This document shows, in pieces, positions 21,832 through 31,313 of a stretch of DNA of 64,000 bases. The stretch's first letter is position 1. Every line of letters starts with the position of its first letter. Origin of the DNA: Adineta ricciae (Eukaryota > Rotifera > Eurotatoria > Adinetida > Adinetidae); assembly GCA_905250025.1 (NCBI GenBank), contig CAJNOJ010000329.1, positions 42,975 to 106,974 of the forward strand. The letters run 5' to 3'. The translations under genes and the position numbers were made by a program. The notes below the pieces were generated by a model. The model was given only the letters and a program-made list of their open reading frames with translations, made no database searches and was not told the DNA's origin.

Positions 21832-22193
21832 AGCTAGCGCGAAAGAGCTATCACGAACAAACGATGTGCTAGCTAACAAATTTTTTACTAAACATGCTCC
21901 GTCCATAAAAACTACACCACTCGACTGAGGATTTAACCCTGCATCGAATGGGGACACTTTTATTCATGGAACAAACTTTTGAAAACTTTCTATCTATATC
22001 TTTGTTCGTTTCCTTTATGTCTATTTATAATCCAGATAGAATTTTTGCAAGGTTTGTCCCGTGAATAAAAGTGCCACCCTTCGATGCAGAATTAAATTCT
22101 TAGTCGAATGGCGTAGTTTTTATGGACGGAGCATGTTTAGTAAAAAACGTTTTTAGCTAACACATCGTTCGTTTATGCTAGCTTCACACTGAT
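21832..22193. mobile_element. Foldback element, 362 bp
   Basis: Ends ATCAGTGTGAAGCTAGC and GCTAGCTTCACACTGAT are exact inverted copies. The inverted arms extend about 160 bp each with moderate divergence (shared ACTAAACATGCTCCGTCCAT and CACTTTTATTCA), leaving a short loop. No coding capacity, so it is a non-autonomous MITE-like element. No target duplication is clear. Confidence 0.88.
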
Positions 22194-22299
22194 AATTCCC
22201 AGGTCGATCAATCCCGTACTCGGATCCAGCATCGGATTTGTTGACCTAGGGGCCTTTTTCTAAACTTAGAATTATTAAAACTCATCTTCGCAACACCAT
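22107..22299 (+). repeat. 193-bp duplication at gap, left copy
   Basis: Identical, apart from a shifted single base in an A/T run, to 22312-22504. The two copies are separated only by ten Ns. It includes the right arm of the foldback and a small MITE. Confidence 0.95.
22198..22252. mobile_element. Mini GATC-rich MITE
   Basis: About 55 bp: CCCAGGTCGATCAATCCCG at the left, CGGATCCAGCATCGG inside and TTTGTTGACCTAGGGG at the right, i.e. both ends of the CCCAGGTC family fused with the middle deleted. It is repeated at 22404-22458 by the gap duplication. Confidence 0.75.
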
Positions 22300-22301
22300 T
22301 A

Positions 22302-22311
22302 NNNNNNNNNN
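22302..22311. other. Assembly gap, 10 N
   Basis: Ten Ns between two copies of the same 193 bp. Most simply a failed overlap in assembly rather than a real tandem duplication. Confidence 0.95.
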
Positions 22312-22504
22312 AATGGCGTAGTTTTTATGGACGGAGCATGTTTAGTAAAAACGTTTTTTAGCTAACACATCGTTCGTTTATGCTAGCTTCACACTGATAA
22401 TTCCCAGGTCGATCAATCCCGTACTCGGATCCAGCATCGGATTTGTTGACCTAGGGGCCTTTTTCTAAACTTAGAATTATTAAAACTCATCTTCGCAACA
22501 CCAT
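22312..22504 (+). repeat. 193-bp duplication at gap, right copy
   Basis: Right-hand copy of 22107-22299. Beyond it the sequence continues into unique DNA. Confidence 0.95.
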
Positions 22505-23602
22505 GACAGATCAACGCTTGAGTGACTTGAGCATTATGGCCATAGAACGTGAAAGTTGTGTAGATTACGAACGAGCCATTGGTAGATTCTCCATTAATCA
22601 TAAAAATAGCAGAATCCTTTTACGTTAAGTGGTTTATTTGTTGTAAATAAAAATAGTGAAGTTCCCAATGCATGAATTCACACGTTTCGTTCAGTATTGC
22701 AAAGCATCGTTCATGATCAATGAAATAATATCGGTATTATATTGACTTTCATACTATACTTAGTGCATATAGTTGGATAAAAGGGCGGCGCCCGACCTAA
22801 CGGAAAATCCTGGCGCCGCCTCTGCACATCATATTGGCTTATTAAAAATTTCGATAGCTCTGAAGACACAGCTACTATTTCTTTTGGTGTACGTATTGCT
22901 TTTCCGTGTTTTGTCGGATGTTCACAATTTTCCGCCTCGGCAGCGGAATACAATTTTAAACAAAAAGAAGTACTAGTGAATAGTCGATATTCTCTAATAT
23001 TCTATGATTCATCCTGTTATTTTATACATTTGAAATCACTACATGTGTGGATAAGACTCTACGTCTGAAAATGTTCTTAAGAAGAAATAAAAAATCTATC
23101 ATTTTGATAGTGGTGTCCTTTTCGACTCCGTTGTCTCACTTCTTTAAAACGGCATAAGAACAAATTTTTAGAGTTATTAGGATGGAATCATTAGGGCGGC
23201 TTTGTTCTGAGCGGAAAGTATCATGAGAGTTGTTGTATTCTACCATTTTGAGGGTGAGGGTATATATGTATAAGTAAAACTAAATCTATTTCTATTCCTA
23301 AGGGTGCTAGGAATTGGTCACTTATATTATAAGTCGAATTAGGCAGCTACTCGTAAAGCAGCATACGACTGTGAGAAGAAAACAAAAAAAGAACTACACC
23401 CATAAATTCATTATTGCCCGCAATTATTCATCATATCTGTTTGACTAATTTTATTGTATTTTAATTCAAATACAACACGTATACATGACGAGAAGCTAAA
23501 TAAGATAGAACAACGGAGAGAGTCAATTGACACATTACAGATATCATCGGATAAATAGAAGACATGAAAAAGGAACGCGGCCATCTATTTATAGTGCTGT
23601 GT
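22505..23602. other. Spacer with GC-rich hairpin
   Basis: No gene recognised. At 22784-22820 GGCGGCGCC and GGCGCCGCC form a perfect 9-bp stem around a 19-base loop. This is strikingly GC-rich here and reminiscent of a transposon end. The coding-like minus-strand frame near 22460-22601 (FYGHNAQVTQALICHG) crosses its left border. Confidence 0.5.
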
Positions 23603-24547
23603 CTAATTATGTTGATTGAAACAACAGCATCTATTAAATAACGATTTGATAGATTTTCGACAGTTCTTTCGAAACATACTACTGCAAGCACAATAAATAT
23701 AAAAAGATATGCCATGTTTTACGGTGTAAAGTATGATGCTCAGTTGTGTAACAAAATACTCAATTTGTTGTTGTTCAATGCCTTTCTCTACTGAACTAGT
23801 AATCAAATTGTATGTAGCTGAAATATTGCGTTGTACTTCTAATATTATTTCCACCGAAGCTTGTATAAATATTAGGATCAGTAATTGTCGATTCATTCTC
23901 TGAACAGCAGGTGTTGGATTACCTGCGTCAGAACTAATATCGATACGATTTCTCATTTGTCGCATATGTATCGATGTAATGATACCACAAATTAGCATAC
24001 CACCATGAGGAATCAGAGAAATAAAAATATTTGCATAAACAATAACAGCGATCGTTCCTAGACCAGGTGCTGATATACACATATCATTGTAAAGATCATA
24101 GACAATCAGACAAAAGATACTTGAAATTAAGAGAAATAGCATTGTTATAATTAAAAGCTGTTTAGCAAATGACAAATTACTCAGTTGCCGATAACGCACA
24201 TTTCGTGATGTCGATAAGCATCGATCGAGTGTCGATAAGAAAAGGCAAGTTGCTGTCATTGCTGATGAGCATATCGAGAGATAACCATATATTTTGCACA
24301 TTGGACGATTCGTCTGTATGATATTCTCTCCTGAATATTGTATTGTCACATAAATAATGATAAAAAAATTAGTGAAGCATATATTAAGTGCAGAAGAAAT
24401 AATCTGATATAATATGCAAGCTTTTGTTCGAAAATCTTTAGATAAAAATGTAACAATATTCAACGTGTTTCCAATTGTGCCCATGATTAATAAGATAATG
24501 AAACTGATAAGAGTCGTATTATTTATTATCTCTACCAATGATACCAT
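23603..24547 (-). CDS. Rhodopsin-family GPCR (7TM), intact
   Basis: An intact 314-residue seven-helix receptor on the minus strand, intronless. NNTT near the start is a glycosylation site. Helix 1 carries the conserved GN (GTIGNTLNIV, 23-32). Cys84 precedes helix 3, which ends LSTLDRCLSTSRN (104-116), a DRC variant of the DRY switch. Helix 5 (IVYANIFISLIPHGGMLICGI) and helix 6 (RQLLILIFIQASVEIIL) are clear. Helix 7 ends HGISFYIYCACSSMFRK, and the tail is Cys/Lys-rich with a possible palmitoylation cluster (RCCCF). It is not a close copy of the receptor at 15387. Ligand unknown; plasma membrane. Confidence 0.87.
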   Translation of the reverse strand: MVSLVEIINNTTLISFIILLIMGTIGNTLNIVTFLSKDFRTKACILYQIISSALNICFTNFFIIIYVTIQYSGENIIQTNRPMCKIYGYLSICSSAMTATCLFLSTLDRCLSTSRNVRYRQLSNLSFAKQLLIITMLFLLISSIFCLIVYDLYNDMCISAPGLGTIAVIVYANIFISLIPHGGMLICGIITSIHMRQMRNRIDISSDAGNPTPAVQRMNRQLLILIFIQASVEIILEVQRNISATYNLITSSVEKGIEQQQIEYFVTQLSIILYTVKHGISFYIYCACSSMFRKNCRKSIKSLFNRCCCFNQHN

Positions 24548-24704
24548 ATTAATTTTACAAATATTGAAATAAATTTCAAGTTAAATATGAAGACGAATTG
24601 AATGTCTAATGTCTTGGTCTATGTAAAGCTTTATCTTTAATAAAATGCCATAAAAATGTCAATGGGAATGAAGAACAAACAAAAGAGGTCTATCCAGTGA
24701 AGCA

Positions 24705-25317
24705 ACAGTTTTGCAACACTTTCTTTCCTCTCGTATATATCTCGGTGTAAGAGACTATCAAAAAGTGGATTTCTTTTTAAAGATAGGCCCAACTATCTAT
24801 AGATTTATATAGTATTTAATCTAGAATAATGGAACTGAGCATTTTATAGGTTGCTTAGTATAATCATATCAACTATGTTTACTTCTTAGTTATTTTTTGT
24901 GGAAGTAAATCTTTTTCATTAAACTATACTTTATACCTAAATAGTTTTTAGAATCCTCTTGCCGATTGAGTATCTATTTGACATCTTTAAATACTTATTT
25001 TTTTGTTTGAACATATTGCAATTAAAGGCCTACAAACGATTCGGAAGGAATATATGCTATATATTCAAATCAGAGATAGTGAGTCTGTTTGTAACTAGGA
25101 AAACTTTCTGAAAAAATTTTTAAAAATGACTAGGAAGCAAACGCAGTCGGCATAATAATACTAAGCAACTTGTAAAATGATCAGTTCTTTTATTCTAGAT
25201 TAAAGTTTATAGAAATTTGTGGATAATTCTATGTACTTCTAAAATGAGATCAATATTTTGTTAGACTCATAAATCGAGATGTCTGCACAAGTCAAAAAAA
25301 TGTCGCACAATTTTTGC
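24705..25317. mobile_element. Old inverted-repeat element, about 610 bp
   Basis: Left arm 24705-24905 and right arm 25115-25317 are inverted copies at roughly three-quarters identity by eye. The best match is TTAATCTAGAATAA..GAACTGA.CATTTTA with GTTGCTTAGTAT. No coding capacity. The divergence indicates an old, dead MITE-type element between the GPCR promoter and the Penelope relic. Confidence 0.7.
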
Positions 25318-26200
25318 TCAATCGTGTATTAAGATACTCTTTATGTGTAAAACTCGTAGAACCCAAAATAGTAATTATCTTCAGACATTATTTTAAATAT
25401 ACAGAGTGACTTGCCTTTCCACCTTTTTGCTCTTGATTTCAATGCATGATTTCATTTTTGTAATCGTATTCTTGGTTTATAATGTTCTTTTTTATTAAAG
25501 CTATATAAAAACCTTTTATTTTTATTCGGGTCACAATTATTTTGCCGACAAAAGTTTTATAAAAATGCAACTACGGAAAACAGGTTTAAAATTCAATAAT
25601 GTAATAGCATGATTGCTCGCTGTATTCTTCTTTTCACTTCTTATATGCATATTTTCTTCCTTTTCTCCTCGTCACATGTCGTATTTTCATGACGAACAAA
25701 CAGATACAAAAAAAACGAAATACAGTGGAAATGGAGATTGAAAAGTCAATGCGTGGTGCACCAGCTCCAAAGAAGCGCAAAGAAAACGAAGGCAGGGAAA
25801 TCAGATTTAAAAATTTTATTAGTGATCGGGATACTAGAATAAATATGGATCTTCTTCGGGGTATTGCTCAATCTTTCATTATAACTATCTATAATTTTTA
25901 TCAAAAGAATTTTAAAAATCCGAAAAAAGTATAGTTTCATAAGAATTAACAAAGACTGATTACATACCATGGTGATCTACATTCATTGTCTTCCTTTATG
26001 CTATCCTCACATATCTAGGGTATAAATTGATGAGTTTCTTTTCATTAGTTTCTTTGTAGCACCCATTTTATTATACTGAACTAATTTTTTAAGTATGTAT
26101 AAATATTGTAATAGAATTAGCTTATCTCTATTTTGTTCCTAAATCACATAAAGTGATTTGTGAATGTTCTTTCTTTTACTAAAGTTAACCACTCTTATTC
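25318..26200. other. AT-rich spacer with one unrecognised ORF
   Basis: An 81-codon plus-strand frame at 25689-25934 (Lys/Arg-rich, RGAPAPKKRKENEGRE) has no recognised domain. The remainder shows nothing. Confidence 0.35.
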
Positions 26201-26860
26201 GTGTGTCTAGGAAGGAATTCCATTACTCCTCAAGATGTATCTTCAATCCATACACCAATAACTGGCAATTCTGGATTCCTTGATCGACTACTTCAACAAA
26301 TATTTGATAAACATGCTCGTTCAACTGTAATTATTGATGGTGTTGATGTCATTCGTCGTCTCAAAATATATGTTGCAAGTGCTTATTTAAAGCCAACTAC
26401 ATATTTATATACGGTGTTACCTCAAGAAGAATCTCTCAAGATCTTAACTGAATTTCTGTTGAAACATGGTTATCAATGAGTGAAAAATATTCTATTAGAT
26501 GTCATTCGGAAATTAGCTCGTCTTGTTCTTACAGAAGAATATTTTTACATATGAGAAGATATTCTATCGGCAATTACTTGGTGATGCAATGGGATTCACA
26601 TGTAGAAATGGGAAAAGAACAACTTGCTCTTCGCCAAACAGCTTTGAGTGGCATCTATGATGGGTGAGTCGTACTATGTCCTTGATCTATAATTTTGATT
26701 ATACAACCATCTGATTGTTCTTTCCTTTTTATATAGATATATAAATGATATCATCTTCACTTCAAACGAACCCCTAGACACAATCAGTTAAATGCTAGAT
26801 GAAGTCAATGCTTTTCATCCATATATTAAACTCGTACGAAAAAATGGAATACCTGAATAG
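26201..26860 (+). pseudogene. Penelope-like element reverse transcriptase relic
   Basis: Pieces of an RT in order: THIHTP-like SIHTPITGNSGFLDRLL with HARSTVIIDGVDVIRRL, YTVLPQEESLKILTEFL with KHGYQ (26201-26479), then shifted pieces including EMGKEQLALRQTA and YDG (to about 26663). An intron of about 75 bp follows (GTGAGT at 26664 to TATATAG at about 26738), then YINDIIFTSNEPLDTIS with AFHPYIKLV. The YINDI motif is the RT catalytic YxDD-equivalent region, with Asn at the first Asp. Wording and the retained intron fit Penelope-like elements, which are known to carry introns and in bdelloids include telomere-associated families. Deletions (ITDLYT region), frameshifts and stops make it dead. The endonuclease is not seen. 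Confidence 0.75.
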
Positions 26861-26940
26861 TTGAACTGATACTTGAATTCAACTTTCAAGTTGGACACTA
26901 CTGGAAACAAAGTGTACCTTTTCGAACATGGAAATAAAAA

Positions 26941-29727
26941 TTACAACTTCTTTTTAATATTCTCGACGTTTCTCTTATACTTTTGCATGTCAGGATGATC
27001 TGATGGCAATGTCTGTTGTAAAGTTTTCACAGCACCTGAACATAATGAAAAGGCTTTCGTATATTTCCCCATACAGTAATACACCATACCGATATTATTT
27101 TGAGATCTAGCTATATCAAGATGATTTGAAGGGAATAATTGTTGCTGTATCGTAAGGGCTCGTTCATACCATAAAAGTGCTTTAGGATAATCTTTCATGT
27201 CATAATATAGTACACCAATATTATTGTAAGATATAGCAATCTCAGGATGATTAGAAGGTAATGATTGTTGTCGAATTCTAAGTGCATGTTCCTGGGATGA
27301 AAGTGCTTTAGAATAATCGCCCATATTGGAATACAGAATACCAATATTATTGTGACATGCGGCCACGTCAGGATGATTAGATGGAAGTGATTTTTGTCGA
27401 ATTTTAAGTGCATGTTCAAAGTATGAGAGTGCTTTCGTATAATTATCTGTGTTAAGATACACCATGCCAATATTATTGTGTAATGTAGCGATATCGGGAT
27501 GATCGGAGGAGAGCGATTGTTGTAGAATTTTTAGAGCTTGTTCTAGTGATAAAAGTGCGTTTGGATAATCACCCATACTACAGTAAGTGAAACCACAGTT
27601 ACAGTAACTTTTAGCTACATCAGGATGATCGGATGATAATGAATTTTGTCGAATTTTCAATGCTTGCTCCAATAATGAAAGTGCTTTGGGATAGTCACCT
27701 ATAGTATGATACACTGCACCAATGTTGTTATAAGATTCAGCTATGTCAGGATGGTTATAATGAAACAGTTCTTCTCGAATTCTAAGAGCTTGCTCAAATG
27801 ATGAAAGGGCTTTAGAATAATCACTGATGTTGAGATACGCTATACCGATATTATTGTAGGATGAAGCCATAACATGATGATTCGAAGGAAGTGATTTTTG
27901 TCTAATCATAAGCGCTTGTAAATGTGATGAAAGTGCTTTTGAATGATCACCCATACTAAAGTAAACTGTACCAATATTACTGTGGATTGCAGCCAGATCA
28001 GGATGGTTAGAAGGAAGCGATTGTTGTCGAAAAGTAAGAACCTTTTTATACCATAAAAGTGCCTCGACATAATCACCCATGAGATCATATACCATACCAA
28101 TGTTACTATAGCATACAGCTACATCTGGATGATTAGAAGGAAGTGATAATTGTATAGTAACAAGAGCGTGTTTGAACGATGAAAGAGCATTTGAATAATC
28201 ACCCATGTCGGAATGTATAATACCAATATTAATGTAAGATACACCCATATTACGATGAATGGAAGGAAGCGACTTCAGTTTCTTTTCCACAGCTTTTTTA
28301 TGAAGTAGCAATGCGTCCTGATATTGTCCTTGATAACGTTTGATCGAACCAAGATGATCATAAATAAATGCTATTTCAGTCTCATCAACTGTTTGAGAAA
28401 GTAAAACTTTATAAATACGTTCTGCAATTTCAGGTTGATCAAGTTCAATCAATAGTGAACTTAATCTATGCCATCCTTCTGGCACAAAAGAATTCTCTTT
28501 TCGAACATATTGAGTAAGCATACATAGCTCTTCGTCAGTATCATCAGTAAGTAACAAATGTACTTCAAATATTTGTTCGTTTTCATCCGATTGTTTGATG
28601 TTGTCTATACGAAAAATGGTGTGCATTGAAAAGAGAACTTCTTCTTCTTCTACAAAATTGCTCAAGTCATTAATTGAAGTAAATGATGTCGTCGATTTAC
28701 TAGGATCAATCTTCATAATAAAAAGAATGCTAATTAAATCAGGATTATTTGCATCATGTGGAGCAAAAAGTAAAGAAACATCACGATCTTTACTGGTAGA
28801 TAAAAAATTATTGAATGATATTAATCCACCTTTGGATTGAACTAATTCATCAAAATCTTTCTTTAATAGACCTTGACCACGGTAAACTGTAAAACTTTCA
28901 ACAGACTGATTGCTATTGTATTGTTGTTTGTGTCGTTCTTCAATATGTCGATGAAGATCAGTAATGAAGAATCCCATCAATACTATAACTTCTCCATTCA
29001 TTATTCGTAAAGCACGATTCAACGTTCCATATAGAAATTCTTCTGTTGTATACCACCATATTGGTTCTTTCTCATGATATTTATTTACAAATTGTTTAAT
29101 TTTAATCCATTGATTCTTATTATCAACATATTCATCACCGTAATAATTAACAAACTCTCTAATATGTGTATCATCGAATTCAATAGTTAATAAGATTTCT
29201 TTCATAAGTTGTGTATACATAAATAATGGATCTAATTGATTTAATCTTTTTCCTGATGTTACAAAACTCATTGGTATATTATTTTGTTCGTATTGACGAG
29301 TTATTTGTTTTAATTGTTTACAGATACTTGATGAATTTAAACAAACATTTCTGATTTTATACCATTTCTTAATCCATTGTACATATTGAATTTTGTTGTC
29401 ATAAACGATTAAAATTGAATCAATTTGTGAGATATCATGAATACAAGGTATAAGATTTAATCCAACTGATTCTGAAGTGATCATACATACTTTACAATTA
29501 GTAATATTTAGAATAAATTCGATACATTGATCATTATCAGTGAATGTATATATATCGCTGATAATTTGTCGAATTTCTTCAAGTGTATTTTCAAAATCAG
29601 GATTATTATAAAGAATATTATCGATTAGCCAAACTATAATGATGTTTCGAATCTGTTCAATATTTTCTTTTAAATTCATAGCTGTTTGCTTAATTCTTTT
29701 CATAAAATCCGATTGTCTTGTTTCCAT
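26941..29727 (-). CDS. ADP-ribosyltransferase-TPR fusion protein
   Basis: An uninterrupted 928-residue protein. An N-terminal region of unknown fold (1-220) is followed by an Arg-specific ADP-ribosyltransferase domain of the R-S-E type: FTVYRGQGL (279-287; R283), FLSTS (308-312) and FVEEEEVLF (358-366), whose ExE (361-363) would select arginine. It would move ADP-ribose from NAD+ to proteins. From about 455 to 920 there are eleven 42-residue TPR units of kinesin-light-chain type (pattern SYNNIG.VY...GDY.KALS..E.AL.I...SLPSNHPDVA), forming a superhelix for binding a partner. There is no signal peptide or membrane segment, so it is cytosolic. The 126-bp DNA repeat makes long out-of-frame shadows on both strands. 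The first ATG is used. This architecture is greatly expanded in bdelloids. The natural target is unknown. Confidence 0.92.
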   Translation of the reverse strand: METRQSDFMKRIKQTAMNLKENIEQIRNIIIVWLIDNILYNNPDFENTLEEIRQIISDIYTFTDNDQCIEFILNITNCKVCMITSESVGLNLIPCIHDISQIDSILIVYDNKIQYVQWIKKWYKIRNVCLNSSSICKQLKQITRQYEQNNIPMSFVTSGKRLNQLDPLFMYTQLMKEILLTIEFDDTHIREFVNYYGDEYVDNKNQWIKIKQFVNKYHEKEPIWWYTTEEFLYGTLNRALRIMNGEVIVLMGFFITDLHRHIEERHKQQYNSNQSVESFTVYRGQGLLKKDFDELVQSKGGLISFNNFLSTSKDRDVSLLFAPHDANNPDLISILFIMKIDPSKSTTSFTSINDLSNFVEEEEVLFSMHTIFRIDNIKQSDENEQIFEVHLLLTDDTDEELCMLTQYVRKENSFVPEGWHRLSSLLIELDQPEIAERIYKVLLSQTVDETEIAFIYDHLGSIKRYQGQYQDALLLHKKAVEKKLKSLPSIHRNMGVSYINIGIIHSDMGDYSNALSSFKHALVTIQLSLPSNHPDVAVCYSNIGMVYDLMGDYVEALLWYKKVLTFRQQSLPSNHPDLAAIHSNIGTVYFSMGDHSKALSSHLQALMIRQKSLPSNHHVMASSYNNIGIAYLNISDYSKALSSFEQALRIREELFHYNHPDIAESYNNIGAVYHTIGDYPKALSLLEQALKIRQNSLSSDHPDVAKSYCNCGFTYCSMGDYPNALLSLEQALKILQQSLSSDHPDIATLHNNIGMVYLNTDNYTKALSYFEHALKIRQKSLPSNHPDVAACHNNIGILYSNMGDYSKALSSQEHALRIRQQSLPSNHPEIAISYNNIGVLYYDMKDYPKALLWYERALTIQQQLFPSNHLDIARSQNNIGMVYYCMGKYTKAFSLCSGAVKTLQQTLPSDHPDMQKYKRNVENIKKKL

Positions 29728-30565
29728 TTAATTGATATTTTATTTCTTAGATAAAGAACAACAAAAAAAGAACTTTTTATCAACTGAAATAAAGATATAT
29801 ATGAGTCGTTTTTTATTCTCTGTTTCTCATTCTAGTTACGATGTTGATAAGAAACACAATTTTTGAAGATATTTTTCATATAGTTATAAATACACCATAG
29901 ATTATTTGACTGTTATTCTCGTTTTTACACGTGTAGCAGCTACTTATTGACATATGACTGACTAATCAGTTGCGTACAATTGTTTGTAAAAATTTACTCC
30001 AGTCATTATCATATAAAGTAAATAAAACATTATCAACTCAATGATGTAATTAATTGTTCGTTTTCTTTTTCATTATGAAAGCGAATAGAAAAGCTTTCAG
30101 CGCAATCCCTCACGGGATTAAAAATGTGAAACACGATCCAGCCGGACAAACTTTGAACATACAGAATGCTCAATTTATTTCCCAGTCTGCATTCCCATTT
30201 ATCTAAACTTAAGCTGTTGAAAGCAACGTATCATTATCAATAGCGATGTCTGCTGCTTTTTAAGAGATTTTTGCTCCATCCGTCACAATATGTGATCCTT
30301 CTTATTGTGCTTCCATTAACCGATCTCGATCTGTGACAGGAACTTTGGGCTTGTTTATAAGGGTATTTGGTCGTTTTTGGGGCCTGTTTGTGATGGAGTT
30401 TTCCAGCGTCTGTAACGTTTGTGGGGGGGGGGGGGGGNATATCGCACAACCGGAGTAAAACATTGCCTCCTTGAAGGAAATAAACAACCAATGCAGATCT
30501 CTGGAGGTCAAAAAAACGTCCTTCTATAAGGCGTCCCTAGTCGATTCCCAGCGAAAATAAGTTTT
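29728..30565. other. Promoter side of ART-TPR, then G tract
   Basis: AT-rich 5' flank of the ART-TPR gene. A run of about 16 G ends at a single N (30438). No gene recognised. Confidence 0.5.
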
Positions 30566-30597
30566 TGAAAAAAAATAGCGGTCATCGCTGATTGGCG

Positions 30598-30790
30598 GAA
30601 ATTGACCAATCCGAGCACAGATAGTGGTTTCTCGCCTATTTTCAAGGGAAAACCCATGGTTACCTATACTAGAATGATAAACCGTACTCGATTACCCCAA
30701 CATTGGTACAGGTAACCAAGGGCTTCTCTTTGAGAATAGCGAAGAAAATGGGCAAATGAATCCTGTAATCCCATTGGTCTATTTTTGTAT
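30598..30790. mobile_element. Short foldback element
   Basis: Left arm about 30598-30674 and right arm 30703-30790 are inverted: GGGTTTTCCC-side CCCATGGTTACCTATAC against GTACAGGTAACCAAGGGC, and TTGACCAAT against ATTGGTCTA. A loop of about 30 bases separates them. MITE-like, no coding capacity. Confidence 0.7.
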
Positions 30791-30811
30791 CACTTCGGAG
30801 GTTGAAATACA

Positions 30812-30956
30812 GGTATAAAGTACTCTACTAGAAGTACAAGTACAAGTACAAGTATTTTCTGGCAAGTACAAGTACAAGTACTCTGAGCTAAGTACAAGTA
30901 TTTCTACGTTGTACTTGAAAAGTACGAAAAGTACAAGTACATGTACTTGCGTCCTA
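30812..30956. repeat. GTAC-rich repeat block
   Basis: Many AAGTAC/AGTACA words (GTACAAGTACAAGTAC), interspersed with TTTCTGGC and TCTGAGCTA, ending in a near-palindromic GTACAAGTACATGTACTTG. A degenerate hexamer array or the end of a transposon. Confidence 0.8.
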
Positions 30957-31145
30957 CCTCTGGTTGTACCAAATTGCATAGTCTAGTAATAACCATTGAT
31001 GCCTATAAGTGCTGATACTGTCAGACGAGATCCTGCAAACAAGACAAAAAATGGTATGTGAAAGAATTATTTATGAGTGACGTCGTGATTTCCCCTTCTC
31101 TCCACCTTTTTTGATTTCCCCTTCGCCATTTAGTGTCCAAATAGA

Positions 31146-31313
31146 TCATTTAACTTCTCGAAGATTTATCCAAGTTTCATCATGATAGTATAAGTGAACA
31201 TTATCTTGTCTAAACTCTTCAAGAATCTGCAAGTATTTCCCCCTTGCTGCAACAAAAGCTTGTGAATCCATTGCAAGTTTTATCTTTGATGTTCGTCGAT
31301 ATACAAAACCAAG
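31146..31313 (-). pseudogene. DDE transposase fragment
   Basis: A 55-codon piece, LGFVYRRTSKIKLAMDSQAF then ARGKYLQILEEFRQDNVHLY and YHDETWINLREVK, ending in a stop. The YHDETW word is the second Asp region of IS630/Tc1/mariner-related transposases. A TTTTAG directly precedes it and may be an old splice acceptor. No other part of the enzyme is present. Confidence 0.6.

Noticed and set aside
27195..28840. Extra frames on both strands inside the ART-TPR gene
   Set aside because: Shadows produced by the 126-bp TPR repeat; the 928-residue frame explains the sequence.
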